Assembly (NCBI RefSeq): GCF_027891095.1
Contig: NZ_JAQIIO010000005.1
Location: 1-64,000, forward strand
Length of the DNA: 64,000 nucleotides
From: Aliiroseovarius salicola
GTDB lineage: Bacteria; Pseudomonadota; Alphaproteobacteria; Rhodobacterales; Rhodobacteraceae
Direction of reading: 5' to 3'
How positions within the stretch are numbered: the first letter of the stretch is position 1; every line of letters begins with the position of its first letter. Made by a program: the position numbers and the translations under genes. The notes beneath the pieces are model-generated. The model searched no databases. It was not told where the DNA came from and saw nothing but the letters and a program-made list of their open reading frames with translations. This document shows positions 23,902 to 32,526 of this stretch, piece by piece.

Positions 23902-26848
23902 GGAGCTTCTCCCCTTCCGGATCGACAAAATGCGGACTTACAATTTCCACCATAACCTCTTGACCTTCCAATGGATTTACCAACTTTAGCTGCTCTCCCA
24001 CCCGATCAAATCCACCTTTTACAAAAGCCAACCCGATGGAGCTTTCCAAGATCGGTGAATAGGCAGCCGAGGTGACATAACCCTGATCATGCGCCGCATC
24101 CACCGGGCCTGTGGCATTCATCAGATGCCCTCCTGCAGGCACGGTTTTCGCCGCATTCACCGGACGCAATCCCACAAGGTTCAACGCATCTTCAGAGGTC
24201 ATCCCGTCACGACGGCTCAGCACATTTCCGATGCAGTCTTTCTTGGTCGAAACCATGCGGCCCAGACCAAGGTTCAACGCAGTGGTGGTGCCATTCAGCT
24301 CATTGCCCGCCGCATGACCCTTTTCAATCCGCATCACGCCAAGCGCCTCGGTGCCATAGGGCACCACGTCAAACTCTTCACCTGCCACCATCATCTCGCG
24401 CATCAGCGCATCACCGTAACGGGTCGGCACGGCGATTTCATAGGCCAGCTCCCCGGAAAACGAGATACGGAACAGCCGTGCACGGCACCCACCACAGACG
24501 GTGATTTCACCACAAGCCATAAAGGGGAACGCCTCGTTTGAAATATCAAACTCCGGGTCCACGATCTTTTGCAAAAGCTTACGTGCATTGGGACCAGCCA
24601 CCGCATATTGCGCCCAGGCCTCGGTGGTGGAAATCAGCTGCACATCCAGATCAGGCCAGAGGCATTGGCGGGCAAATTCCATATTGCGATAGACCCCAAC
24701 TGCATTGGCAGTCGTGGTGGTCACAACAAAATGATCCTCTGCTAAACGGGCGGCAGTGCCGTCGTCATAAGCCACACCATCTTCGCGCAGCATAAGCCCG
24801 TAACGCACCTTGCCCACCGGCAGCTTGGCAAATCCATTGGCGTAGATCTTGTTCAAAAACTCAGCTGCATCAGCACCTTGCACATCGATCTTACCAAGCG
24901 TGGTCACGTCGCAGATGCCCACCGATTTACGGGTTTGAAGAACTTCGCGGTCCACAGATTGGCGCCAATGGGTTTCACCCGCTTTCGGGAACCACTGCGT
25001 CCGAAGCCAGTTGCCCACTTCAACAAACTCTGCCCCCTGTTCCTCGGCCCATTTGTGGCTGGGTGTAAGGCGGGTCGGGTGAAAGTCTTTGCCCACAGCA
25101 CGGCCTGCCAAAGCCCCCATTGCAACGGGCGTATAGGGAGGGCGGAAAATGGTGGTGCCGGTTTCGGGGATCGATTTGCCGGTGAGCTCCGCCATCACCG
25201 CAAGCGCGCCCATATTGGAGGTCTTGCCCTGATCTGTCGCCATGCCCAGTGTGGTATAGCGTTTCAGGTGCTCCACGGAAGTGAAGTTCTCCTGATGCGC
25301 AAGTTTCACGTCTTTCACGGTCACATCGTTCTGGAAATCGAGCCAAGCACGCTTTGCACCCTGCACATGCCAGAACGGGGTCATTGTAACGGGCGCGTCT
25401 TCGGCTTTGGGCAGATCAGCAGCTTTGGCATTGATGCCCAAATCAGCAAGTGCTTCCACGGCCTTGGCAGCCCCACCGGAGAGCGCGGCGTGTGTCGACA
25501 TCTCTCCCATCGCTGCCCCGACCACAATTTGCCCAACCGGCAGCCCTTGCCCCGGCGCAAAAGCATGGATGTCCTCATTCCAGACAGGGCGACCGCGTTG
25601 ATGGCATGTCAGGCCAAGGTTGGGATTCCACCCGCCGGACATGGCAAGTGCGCCGCATTTGATCTCGTGGGTTTGGCCATTGGCCAAGCGCACTGTTACA
25701 GATGTCAGACCCAGACGACCTTTTGTGTTGATGATCTGTGCGCCAGCGAGCACTTCCGTGCCTTCGATAGCGGGAGCATCCGGGCGGATATCCACCACGG
25801 CGGGCACGTCGACACCTTTCGCCATCAAGTCGCGCGCAGTTTGATGCGCATTGTCATTATTTCCAAAGACCACCACCGATTGCGCGGGCGTTGTGGCCCA
25901 GCGATTGGCATAGGCGCGGGTGGCACCCGCCAGCATCACGCCAGGGCGGTCGTTGTTTTCAAAGGCAATTGGGCGTTCAATCGCCCCGGTCGCCACCAAG
26001 GCCCGTTTTGAATAGATCCGCCAAAGCGTTTGGCGCGGCTTGCCAGCAGCGGGCGCGATCAGGTGGTCAGCATTGCGTTCTACCGCGCCGTAGACGCCAT
26101 GATCATAAGCACCAAAGATGGTGGTGCGCGGCATCACACGGACATTGCCCATATTGGCCAGCTCTGCAGTGGCCTGCCCCACCCAATCAACTGCGGTCAT
26201 GTCTAACAGCGGTTGGGTTTCCGCCAAAAGTCGCCCGCCCAATTGGAAATCCTCATCGGCGAGAATAACCTGCGCCCCTGCCCGACCTGCGGTGAGCGCC
26301 GCTGCAAGCCCCGCAGGCCCCGCGCCGATCACCAGCAGATCACAATGCAGAAAGCCCTTATCATAGGCATCCGGGTCCGCCTCTCCGGTCAGGCTGCCAA
26401 GGCCGGCCGCTCTGCGGATGATCGGCTCATAAAGCTTTTCCCAAAAGGCTTTCGGCCACATGAAGGTCTTGTAGTAAAACCCGGCACTGAGAAAGGTCGA
26501 GAAGCGATCATTGATGGCCATGAAATCGCGTTCCAGCGAGGGCCAGCGGTTTTGTGAATTGGCTTCAAGCCCGTCGTAAATCTCGGCCACCGTGGCGCGC
26601 GTATTCGGTTCCTGACGGCCACCGGAACGTAATTCGACCAGCGCGTTTGGCTCTTCCGACCCGGCGGTCAAAACACCGCGCGGGCGGTGATATTTGAACG
26701 ACCGGCCCATCAGACGCACACCGTTGGCCAAAAGGGCCGAGGCCAGCGTGTCGCCTTCAAACCCCTGATAGTTCTTGCCATCAAAAGTGAATGTCACTGG
26801 GGCCGCGCGATTGATCTGCCCCCCTGTAAGACGGTTGATCTGACTCAT
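23894..26848 (-). CDS. soxA: Sarcosine oxidase, alpha subunit
   Basis: This 984-residue subunit has three parts. An N-terminal Fer2-like domain carries the conserved SFKYHRPRGV (50-59). A dinucleotide-binding domain begins with LLVIGAGPAGLAAALTAGRA (171-190) and binds NAD. The C-terminal GcvT-like domain, from about residue 600, binds tetrahydrofolate and accepts the methyl group. It overlaps the delta gene by four bases and the gamma gene by eight. It catalyses, with the beta subunit, oxidation of sarcosine to glycine, methylene-THF and hydrogen peroxide. The gene shares its name with the unrelated sulfur-oxidation cytochrome soxA at 37.4-38.3 kb. Confidence 0.95.
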   Translation of the reverse strand: MSQINRLTGGQINRAAPVTFTFDGKNYQGFEGDTLASALLANGVRLMGRSFKYHRPRGVLTAGSEEPNALVELRSGGRQEPNTRATVAEIYDGLEANSQNRWPSLERDFMAINDRFSTFLSAGFYYKTFMWPKAFWEKLYEPIIRRAAGLGSLTGEADPDAYDKGFLHCDLLVIGAGPAGLAAALTAGRAGAQVILADEDFQLGGRLLAETQPLLDMTAVDWVGQATAELANMGNVRVMPRTTIFGAYDHGVYGAVERNADHLIAPAAGKPRQTLWRIYSKRALVATGAIERPIAFENNDRPGVMLAGATRAYANRWATTPAQSVVVFGNNDNAHQTARDLMAKGVDVPAVVDIRPDAPAIEGTEVLAGAQIINTKGRLGLTSVTVRLANGQTHEIKCGALAMSGGWNPNLGLTCHQRGRPVWNEDIHAFAPGQGLPVGQIVVGAAMGEMSTHAALSGGAAKAVEALADLGINAKAADLPKAEDAPVTMTPFWHVQGAKRAWLDFQNDVTVKDVKLAHQENFTSVEHLKRYTTLGMATDQGKTSNMGALAVMAELTGKSIPETGTTIFRPPYTPVAMGALAGRAVGKDFHPTRLTPSHKWAEEQGAEFVEVGNWLRTQWFPKAGETHWRQSVDREVLQTRKSVGICDVTTLGKIDVQGADAAEFLNKIYANGFAKLPVGKVRYGLMLREDGVAYDDGTAARLAEDHFVVTTTTANAVGVYRNMEFARQCLWPDLDVQLISTTEAWAQYAVAGPNARKLLQKIVDPEFDISNEAFPFMACGEITVCGGCRARLFRISFSGELAYEIAVPTRYGDALMREMMVAGEEFDVVPYGTEALGVMRIEKGHAAGNELNGTTTALNLGLGRMVSTKKDCIGNVLSRRDGMTSEDALNLVGLRPVNAAKTVPAGGHLMNATGPVDAAHDQGYVTSAAYSPILESSIGLAFVKGGFDRVGEQLKLVNPLEGQEVMVEIVSPHFVDPEGEKLRA

Positions 26849-27141
26849 TGCAGAACCTCCGGTTTGGGACGAGCTTTGGCCACGTCGCGGGCCAGTTCGA
26901 CCTTGGTGATCTCATGTGTCACCGTGTTACGGGTGACAACCAGCCAAGAGCGATCCCCCTGCTCGTGGAACCACAACTCGCGGTGTTTCCCTGCCGGGTT
27001 GTCACGCAGATACAGATAGTCGTGAAACTCGCGCAGGGCGTTTTCCGACAGCCAATACGGACGGTTGATCAAGCTGGCGTCACCCAGATAGGTAAATTCC
27101 TGCGCGTCGCGCGGGCCGAGAAGCGGATGGTTGATGATCAT
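26845..27141 (-). CDS. soxD: Sarcosine oxidase, delta subunit without zinc cysteines
   Basis: This 98-residue subunit matches the delta subunit of heterotetrameric sarcosine oxidase in length, position and the GPRDAQEFTYLGD and YLYLRDNPAGKHRELWFH blocks. Known delta subunits bind zinc through two cysteines of a CPxCGPR motif, a histidine and a cysteine near residue 63. Here the first motif reads HPLLGPR, and the later position is Asp63 after His59 (FHEQGDRSW), so all three cysteines are absent. The start at 27141 (MIINHPLL) is supported by AAGGACAG upstream; an ATG at 27192 lies inside the beta gene. It probably keeps a structural role without zinc. Confidence 0.88.
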   Translation of the reverse strand: MIINHPLLGPRDAQEFTYLGDASLINRPYWLSENALREFHDYLYLRDNPAGKHRELWFHEQGDRSWLVVTRNTVTHEITKVELARDVAKARPKPEVLQ

Positions 27142-27151
27142 CAGTCTGTCC

Positions 27152-28402
27152 TTAGTGCAGATTGGGTTGGGCGCCCTGGCCCTTTTCGTCAATCATGTGA
27201 CCGGTCATGAACCGGTCCAGCCGATAGGCTGTGGCGATGTCATGCGGGCGGTCGGTTTTCAGAAGATGGGCGAAGCAATAGCCCGCCGCTGGCGTCGCCT
27301 TGAACCCGCCATAACACCAGCCGCCGTTGAAATAGAGCCCGTCGATATGGGTCTTGTCGATATAGGGCGAGCCGTCCATCGACATGTCCATGATGCCACC
27401 CCAGCTGCGCAGAAGGCGCGCGCGCCCAAGGGCCGGAATAAGCGACATGCCACTTTCGATCACGTCCTCAACCACCGGCAGGTTTCCCCGCTGAGCATAG
27501 GAATTATACATGTCGATATCGCCACCAAACACCAACCCACCCTTGTCAGACTGGCTGCAATAGAAATGCCCGGCCCCATAGGTGATGACACCGGGAATGA
27601 AAGGTTTTAGCCCTTCGGACACAAATGCCTGCAACACATGGCTTTCAATCGGCAGGCGCATCCCGGCCAACGCCATCACACGGCTTGAATTGCCCGCAAC
27701 CGAGACGCCAACCTTCTTTGCGCCGATAAACCCACGTGAGGTTTCAACACCCAGACATTTACCACCTTCGATACGGAACCCGGTCACTTCGCAGTTCTGG
27801 ATGATGTCCACACCGCGCATATCCGCGCCACGCGCATAGCCCCAGGCCACCGCGTCATGGCGCACGGTGCCGCCACGGCGATGCAGAAGGCCACCTTTGA
27901 TCGGGAAACGCGCGTCGTCGAAATTCAGGAAAGGGTACATGGCACGCACGCCGTCGGTGTCCAAATGCTCGGCATCCGACCCGTTCAGGATCATCGCATT
28001 GCCGCGCCGGCGCGCTGCATCCCGCTGCGCGTCCGTATGCACGAGGTTCAGAATACCCCGCTGACTGACCATCGCATTATAGTTCAGATCCTGTTCGAGG
28101 TTTTCCCACATCTTGAGGGACATCTCGTAAAACGGTTCGTTGCCATCCAGCAGGTAATTCGAGCGGACGATCGTGGTGTTGCGCCCCACATTGCCGCCAC
28201 CGATCCAACCCTTTTCCAGCACTGCAATGCGCGCACCGCCAAACTCTTTCGCCAGATAATAGGCCGTGGCCAACCCGTGCCCGCCACCACCAATAATCAC
28301 ATAGTCATAGGCCGATTGCGGAGCAGGATCGCGCCATTGCGGTCGCCATCCCTTGTGCCCGGTCAGGCTTTCCTTGATCAATCTCAAAGCAGAATATCGC
28401 AT
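27152..28402 (-). CDS. soxB: Sarcosine oxidase, beta subunit
   Basis: This 416-residue flavoprotein is the catalytic subunit that oxidises sarcosine. It has the FAD-binding motif YDYVIIGGGGHGLATAYYLA (32-51) and the HRRGGTVRHDAVAWGYARGA segment near the covalent FMN histidine. The ATG at 28402 (MRYSALRL) follows AGGAGCC; the in-frame ATG at 28456 lacks a ribosome binding site. It is the first gene of soxBDAG. The window contains no dimethylglycine or glycine-betaine demethylase, so sarcosine must come from enzymes encoded elsewhere or from uptake. Confidence 0.95.
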   Translation of the reverse strand: MRYSALRLIKESLTGHKGWRPQWRDPAPQSAYDYVIIGGGGHGLATAYYLAKEFGGARIAVLEKGWIGGGNVGRNTTIVRSNYLLDGNEPFYEMSLKMWENLEQDLNYNAMVSQRGILNLVHTDAQRDAARRRGNAMILNGSDAEHLDTDGVRAMYPFLNFDDARFPIKGGLLHRRGGTVRHDAVAWGYARGADMRGVDIIQNCEVTGFRIEGGKCLGVETSRGFIGAKKVGVSVAGNSSRVMALAGMRLPIESHVLQAFVSEGLKPFIPGVITYGAGHFYCSQSDKGGLVFGGDIDMYNSYAQRGNLPVVEDVIESGMSLIPALGRARLLRSWGGIMDMSMDGSPYIDKTHIDGLYFNGGWCYGGFKATPAAGYCFAHLLKTDRPHDIATAYRLDRFMTGHMIDEKGQGAQPNLH

Positions 28403-28571
28403 GAGGGCTCCTGTTCTTTCTTCCCCTATAAACAGGGATATTGAACAAGAGTGCATTTGCGGTTTCGGACAAGATTGACGTCAAAATCGACAGAAAGATC
28501 GGGGAGCGTGGGCGAAGAATCGCCCCATGACGCCACATCCAAGTGGTTTCAAAATGGTTTTGTAAAAAGAG

Positions 28572-28604
28572 AAAAGGCAGGCCGCGGCAGCGGCATGCCC
28601 TTTT
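28572..28604 (-). terminator. Terminator after the short-chain dehydrogenase gene
   Basis: On the bottom strand GGGCATGCCGC pairs with GCGGCCTGCC around a TGCC loop and is followed by TTTTCTCTTTTT. It lies 23 bases after the dehydrogenase stop and separates that gene from the sarcosine oxidase operon. Confidence 0.7.
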
Positions 28605-28626
28605 AAGTCAGAACCAATTCACCAAC

Positions 28627-29394
28627 TTAACGTGGTGCCATTCTTACGGCACCATCCAGGCGGATCACTTCACCGTTCAGCATCGAATTTTCAACAATAT
28701 GGCGTGCCATGGCAGCAAATTCATTCGGATCTCCCAGACGCGACGGAAACGGAACTTGAGCTCCCAGGCTGTCCTGAATCTCTTGCGGGAGCCCAGCCAC
28801 CATTGGTGTCTTGAAAATTCCCGGAGCGATGGTCATCACACGAATACCATCGCGCATCAGGTCGCGGGCCATCGGAAGGGTCATTCCCACAACGCCACCT
28901 TTTGATGCCGCATAGGCGAGCTGACCGATCTGGCCATCGAACGCCGCAATCGACGCGGTATTGATGATCACGCCGCGTTCGCCATCGTCGGTCACCGGAT
29001 CAACCGTCGCCATCCCTGCGGCGGCTTGGCTCGCACAGTTGAACGTGCCAATCAGATTGACCCCGATGGTCTTGGCATAGAGGCCCGGGTCATGGGGTTC
29101 CCCTTTCGACTGGGTTTTTGACGCGGGTGCGATGCCTGCGCAGCTGACCATGATCCGTTCCTGACCGTGGGCGGCGCGCAATGTCTTGAACCCTTCCGCT
29201 ACCGAAGCGGGGTCTGAAACATCCACCTTGGCAAAAGCCCCACCAATCTCGGCGGCCATCGCGGTGCCAGTTTCTTCATTCAGATCGAATATTCCAACCT
29301 TTGCACCTGCTGACGCAAGCGCTTTGGCAACAGCCCCGCCTAGTCCAGACGCCCCGCCAGAAACAACGACAACGGTGTTTTCGGTAATCTGCAT
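28627..29394 (-). CDS. Short-chain dehydrogenase (HSD17B10-like)
   Basis: This 255-residue enzyme is a classical short-chain dehydrogenase/reductase. The cofactor loop is [12 protein letters not shown] (12-23), an acidic residue after the second strand (FDLNEE) points to NAD, and the active site shows Ser in [12 protein letters not shown] and Tyr-x-x-x-Lys in YAASKGG. The [20 protein letters not shown] and [17 protein letters not shown] segments near the C-terminus are typical of 3-hydroxyacyl-CoA dehydrogenases type II (HSD10). It stands alone with its own terminator. Oxidation of a branched or short 3-hydroxyacyl-CoA is the likely activity, by family analogy. Confidence 0.88.
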   Translation of the reverse strand: MQITENTVVVVSGGASGLGGAVAKALASAGAKVGIFDLNEETGTAMAAEIGGAFAKVDVSDPASVAEGFKTLRAAHGQERIMVSCAGIAPASKTQSKGEPHDPGLYAKTIGVNLIGTFNCASQAAAGMATVDPVTDDGERGVIINTASIAAFDGQIGQLAYAASKGGVVGMTLPMARDLMRDGIRVMTIAPGIFKTPMVAGLPQEIQDSLGAQVPFPSRLGDPNEFAAMARHIVENSMLNGEVIRLDGAVRMAPR

Positions 29395-29721
29395 TTGGGG
29401 CCCCTCTTAGATTTCTGATCATGTGACTTGGCCCCGCCTAACATTAATTGCACAACCGTTCAATTCACCCCAAAAAGTTACGCAGCGTCCCCCTGCCCTT
29501 TGCTTTCACGGCCATGACCAAGCTGATCCCGGTCTCATTCAGCAGATCGCCACCAAAGGGTTGGTGCCCTATGAACCAGAGGTGTACAGCCGCCCCCCTA
29601 TCACAGGTCCGCACATGCCGGGCCATTGCGCCAAGGCGCTTGTCGGTCTTCAACAGCTGGTGTCCTTAATAAAAAGAAGAACGCATGTGTTAATGCGCAG
29701 CTGTTTTCGGGACGTAGAAAT
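29395..29721. other. Intergenic stretch without a supported gene
   Basis: These 327 bases lie upstream of the short-chain dehydrogenase gene and downstream of the DUF442 gene. A rightward open frame of 100 codons is present, but it has no ribosome binding site and matches no family I know; a segment reading IATKGLVPYEPEVYSR could be a decayed gene fragment. The dehydrogenase promoter should lie near 29395-29480. Confidence 0.35.
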
Positions 29722-30057
29722 TTAGCTATGCGCCTGAGCCATGTTCCACAGAATTTCGCATCGCGTCCCGGACCGACAATAGGCGAAGACAGGACCCTCG
29801 CTATTTTCCACGACACGAGCGAATTCTGCGACCACGGACAGTGCATCCTCACGATTGCTCATGGGCAGAAAGCTTGTCGCCATCCCCTGTTCTTCAGCCG
29901 CTCCGCGGATTTCATCCCAGTTTGGCTGCCCAAGGTCTTCACCATCCGGTCGGTTGCAAACCAGCGTGGTATACCCAGCATCCTTAATTGCGACCACATC
30001 TGACACGGCGATCTGCGCTGCCACCGTAACTTTATCGCAGAGTTTCTTTGCCATCAT
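29722..30057 (-). CDS. DUF442 / TIGR01244 phosphatase-fold sulfur protein
   Basis: This 111-residue protein has the dual-specificity-phosphatase-like fold of the TIGR01244/DUF442 family. The Cys-x5-Arg loop is YCRSGTRCEILW and the preceding strand CNRPDGED is characteristic. In plant-associated bacteria this domain is fused to an ETHE1-like metallo-beta-lactamase as the Blh protein, where it is thought to act as a rhodanese-like sulfur transferase. Here it is a separate gene directly after the metallo-beta-lactamase gene, 40 bases apart, so the two probably work together on persulfide sulfur. It ends the leftward sulfur operon. Confidence 0.8.
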   Translation of the reverse strand: MMAKKLCDKVTVAAQIAVSDVVAIKDAGYTTLVCNRPDGEDLGQPNWDEIRGAAEEQGMATSFLPMSNREDALSVVAEFARVVENSEGPVFAYCRSGTRCEILWNMAQAHS

Positions 30058-30096
30058 TTGCCTGCCCCTTTTAAGCGCACTTCTGAACCAACGGTT

Positions 30097-30984
30097 TCAG
30101 AGCGTGTTCACCGGCACTTTAAGGAATGTTCGTCCATCCTCATCCGCCGGTGGCATTTCTCCCGCGCGCATATTTACCTGAAGAGAAGGGATGATCAACT
30201 TCGGCATATCAAGTTGCGCGTCCCTTTCGGTGCGAAAATTGACAAATTCTTCCTTCGTCTTGCCGCCACCGACATGGATATTGTGCGCTTTTTCATCAGC
30301 AACGGTGGTTTCCCACCGAATATCGCGCCCGTTCGGCCCGTAGTCGTGACACATGAACAGGCGTGTTTCATCGGGAAGTGTCAGCACCTTCTGGATCGAA
30401 TCATATAGTTCTCCGGCATCTCCGCCGGGGAAATCTGCCCGCGCAGATCCACCGTCAGGCATAAAGAGCGTGTCACCCGCAAAAGCAACGTCTCCCATCA
30501 CATGCACCATACAGGCAGGCGTATGGCCAGGCGTATGCATTGCGAACGCAGGCAGGTTACCAATCGTGTAAGTGTCGCCATCTTCAAACAGCCGATCAAA
30601 CTGGCTGCCATCGCGCTGGAACTCCGTGCCCTCGTTGAAGATTTTACCAAACACATCCTGTACCACGATGATCTGAGACCCGATCCCGATCTTGCCACCC
30701 AGCTGGCCTTGGATATAGGGCGCGGCCGACAGGTGGTCCGCATGGACATGGGTTTCAATGAGCCATTCGAGCTTCAGATCATTTTCGCGAATGTAGTCGA
30801 TGATCTGATCAGCATTGTCATAGGTAATGCGACCGGCGAAATAGTCGATATCCATCACACTGTCGATCACAGCGCAGGCCTCGGACGTCGGGTCCTTCAC
30901 CACATAGGAAATGGTATTTGTTGCCGGATCAAAGAAAGCTTTGACCTCCGGTACACTTGCGGTGTTGATGGGATAGGCACTCAT
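30097..30984 (-). CDS. ETHE1/Blh-like metallo-beta-lactamase, probable persulfide dioxygenase
   Basis: This 295-residue protein has the metallo-beta-lactamase motif THVHADHLSA followed by HTPGHTPACM and FAGDTLFMPDGGSARADFPG, matching the Blh and persulfide dioxygenase group that uses a single iron ion. Such enzymes oxidise glutathione persulfide to sulfite. The predicted C-terminal segment PSLQVNMRAGEMPPADEDGR is typical of the Blh branch. It follows the split YeeE/YedE carrier by 21 bases and precedes the DUF442 gene, an order like that of bigR operons. It would remove excess sulfide-derived persulfide in the cytoplasm. Confidence 0.85.
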   Translation of the reverse strand: MSAYPINTASVPEVKAFFDPATNTISYVVKDPTSEACAVIDSVMDIDYFAGRITYDNADQIIDYIRENDLKLEWLIETHVHADHLSAAPYIQGQLGGKIGIGSQIIVVQDVFGKIFNEGTEFQRDGSQFDRLFEDGDTYTIGNLPAFAMHTPGHTPACMVHVMGDVAFAGDTLFMPDGGSARADFPGGDAGELYDSIQKVLTLPDETRLFMCHDYGPNGRDIRWETTVADEKAHNIHVGGGKTKEEFVNFRTERDAQLDMPKLIIPSLQVNMRAGEMPPADEDGRTFLKVPVNTL

Positions 30985-31004
30985 GCTGCGTCCTTTCCTG
31001 AGAT

Positions 31005-31451
31005 TTATTGCCCTTGTGGTCCGGTTTCATGGCGTCTGGCCTGATGGGATATGGCCCAACGGGCGACGAGTAGCCCGGCCACCAGGGAAATCATGAATAT
31101 CAGCACATCCTGATTGCCCGTTGACAAAACCGGCAAGGCCGCACCGGGACAGAACCCTGCCAGCCCCCATCCCAAGCCAAACGTTGCACTCCCAAGGACC
31201 AGTTTGCGGTCAATAAGCTGTGTTCCCGGCAGAGAAAACACCTCAGAGAACACAGGATGTGTGCGTTTAAATACAAGGCGGTAGCCCGGAATTGTGACCA
31301 GAAGCGCCCCGCCCATGACAAAGCCAAGGCTTGGGTCCCATATACCTGCAACATCGAAAAAATTCAAAACCTTGGCAGGGTTGGCCATTCCCGATATCGA
31401 AATCCCGAGACCGAAGATCAATCCTGTTGTGAAGATAACGATCAAATGCAT
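31005..31451 (-). CDS. YeeE/YedE-type half transporter, second component
   Basis: This 148-residue membrane protein has four hydrophobic segments and the motifs GLGISISGMANPAKVLNFFD and GLAGFCPGAALP with a conserved Cys in the second. It corresponds to the PmpB half of two-gene YeeE/YedE carriers, proposed to move thiosulfate- or sulfide-related sulfur. The ATG at 31451 (MHLIVIF) is chosen; an ATG at 31478 overlaps the first component. It follows that gene with one base between them. Both halves are probably needed for one functional unit in the inner membrane. Confidence 0.85.
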   Translation of the reverse strand: MHLIVIFTTGLIFGLGISISGMANPAKVLNFFDVAGIWDPSLGFVMGGALLVTIPGYRLVFKRTHPVFSEVFSLPGTQLIDRKLVLGSATFGLGWGLAGFCPGAALPVLSTGNQDVLIFMISLVAGLLVARWAISHQARRHETGPQGQ

Positions 31452-31452
31452 G

Positions 31453-31884
31453 TCACCCTCCCACCACGTGGCGCACAAGGAACACCATCACCGCAGTCCC
31501 AGCCATAAAGCAGATTGTAGCGACAATGGAACGCGGCGAAAACCGCGCCAAACCGCAAACACCATGCCCCGATGTGCAGCCCGACCCGAATGTTACTCCG
31601 ATCCCGACGACAAAACCCCCGATAATCATTGATGCGCGACTGACTGGCACCTCAATTGCAGGGAGACCCCCGGTGATGAAGTAATACACCAGAGGACCGC
31701 ACATCATTCCGGCAAGAATGGTTGCACGCCAAGACCAGTCGCCTGAACTTTGCGGCGACAGAAACCCTGTCAGAATACCCGTTGCACCGAGCACATTTCC
31801 ACGCGCCCACATCAAAAGTACAGATGCGGCCCCAATCAAAAGCCCCCCGAACGTGGACGCCAAAGGCGTGAATTCCGTTTCCAT
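31453..31884 (-). CDS. YeeE/YedE-type half transporter, first component
   Basis: This 143-residue membrane protein carries the family motif GSGCTSGHGVCGLARFSPRS, whose cysteines are thought to relay sulfur, and four hydrophobic segments. It corresponds to PmpA of bigR-type operons. It precedes the PmpB-like gene by one base and follows the DUF302 gene by 63 bases. The same sulfur region encodes a full-length single-chain relative (SoxT, 41975-43033), so the organism has two versions of this carrier type here. Confidence 0.87.
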   Translation of the reverse strand: METEFTPLASTFGGLLIGAASVLLMWARGNVLGATGILTGFLSPQSSGDWSWRATILAGMMCGPLVYYFITGGLPAIEVPVSRASMIIGGFVVGIGVTFGSGCTSGHGVCGLARFSPRSIVATICFMAGTAVMVFLVRHVVGG

Positions 31885-31947
31885 TGCGAACTTCTCCGTG
31901 GTTTCCTCTAACCTACATCAACATCCAGCAGGTTGGTACCTCCGGCT

Positions 31948-32406
31948 TTATTCCGACACGGCTTCCTGTACAATGCCATCAAGCAGGGCCTGAACCTCTT
32001 GCATCTCACCTTCTGGAAAGGTGCGGTAACCCACTTCAACAGCGCCCTCGTGATCAGACACGAAAATACCATATGGGCAATATGCCAAATTTGAGGGATC
32101 GACCTCCATCACTTTACGACTGAGCACTGCCGAGCAGAAGATAAAGATATTTGCATTGTCGTAGAGTTTAACGTCCGAGCCCACATCTTTGCCGGTGCGC
32201 TCCAGCATATCCCCCACATAACTGATATAATCAATCTTCAACCCCGCCCCGACAATAGCGCTTTCCACAGCGAATGTTGCATCATCAAAGTCACCGTCGA
32301 ACTTATAGGTGATTGAGCCCCCGTGATCCATTTTACCATGGCTATCAGCAAAGACAGGAAGGGCCAGACAAAGCCCGGCGGCAGCTACGGTCAGAATTTT
32401 GCGCAT
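31948..32406 (-). CDS. DUF302 periplasmic protein
   Basis: This 152-residue protein starts with a Sec signal peptide (MRKILTVAAAGLCLALPVFA) and contains a DUF302 domain with the segment LAYCPYGIFVSDHEGAVEVG and a C-terminal acidic helix. DUF302 proteins are often encoded in sulfur-oxidation and H2S-response loci, but no biochemical role is established to my knowledge. An ATTC-N8-GCAT sequence, one mismatch from the site upstream of soxX, lies about 75 bases before its start, so it may begin a separately regulated transcript with the carrier and persulfide genes. Confidence 0.8.
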   Translation of the reverse strand: MRKILTVAAAGLCLALPVFADSHGKMDHGGSITYKFDGDFDDATFAVESAIVGAGLKIDYISYVGDMLERTGKDVGSDVKLYDNANIFIFCSAVLSRKVMEVDPSNLAYCPYGIFVSDHEGAVEVGYRTFPEGEMQEVQALLDGIVQEAVSE

Positions 32407-32477
32407 AAGTAAATCTTTCTTAAACAGAGGTTGCAGTTATGCGCTGCCCAACAGCGAGCGCAGCGTATCATAAACAT

Positions 32478-32493
32478 ATTCATTAGTAAGCAT
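32478..32493. promoter_or_regulatory. Near-match to the SqrR/SoxR-type operator
   Basis: ATTC (32478-32481), eight bases, then GCAT (32490-32493) differs at one position from the ATTC-N8-GAAT form seen upstream of soxX. It lies in the 120-base AT-rich gap before the DUF302 gene, where a promoter for the H2S-detoxification module is expected. Confidence 0.4.
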
Positions 32494-32526
32494 ATTTGCA
32501 ATAAATTCCGCCGGATCAAATCCGAT

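Noticed and set aside
24878-26011. A 377-codon open frame opposite sarcosine oxidase alpha, and similar ones at 18649-19881 and 37282-38418
   Set aside because: Long antisense frames are expected in GC-rich coding DNA with third-position bias. Each lies within a gene that has clear domain motifs on the other strand.
23338-28402. Treating the soxBDAG genes as part of the thiosulfate-oxidation operon because of the shared names
   Set aside because: The proteins are subunits of heterotetrameric sarcosine oxidase (flavin, GcvT-like and small subunits) and are unrelated to the periplasmic cytochromes and SoxB hydrolase of 33-40 kb.
29423-29725. A 100-codon top-strand gene upstream of the short-chain dehydrogenase
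   Set aside because: No ribosome binding site, no family match and odd composition. It may contain a decayed fragment, but it is not supported as a gene.
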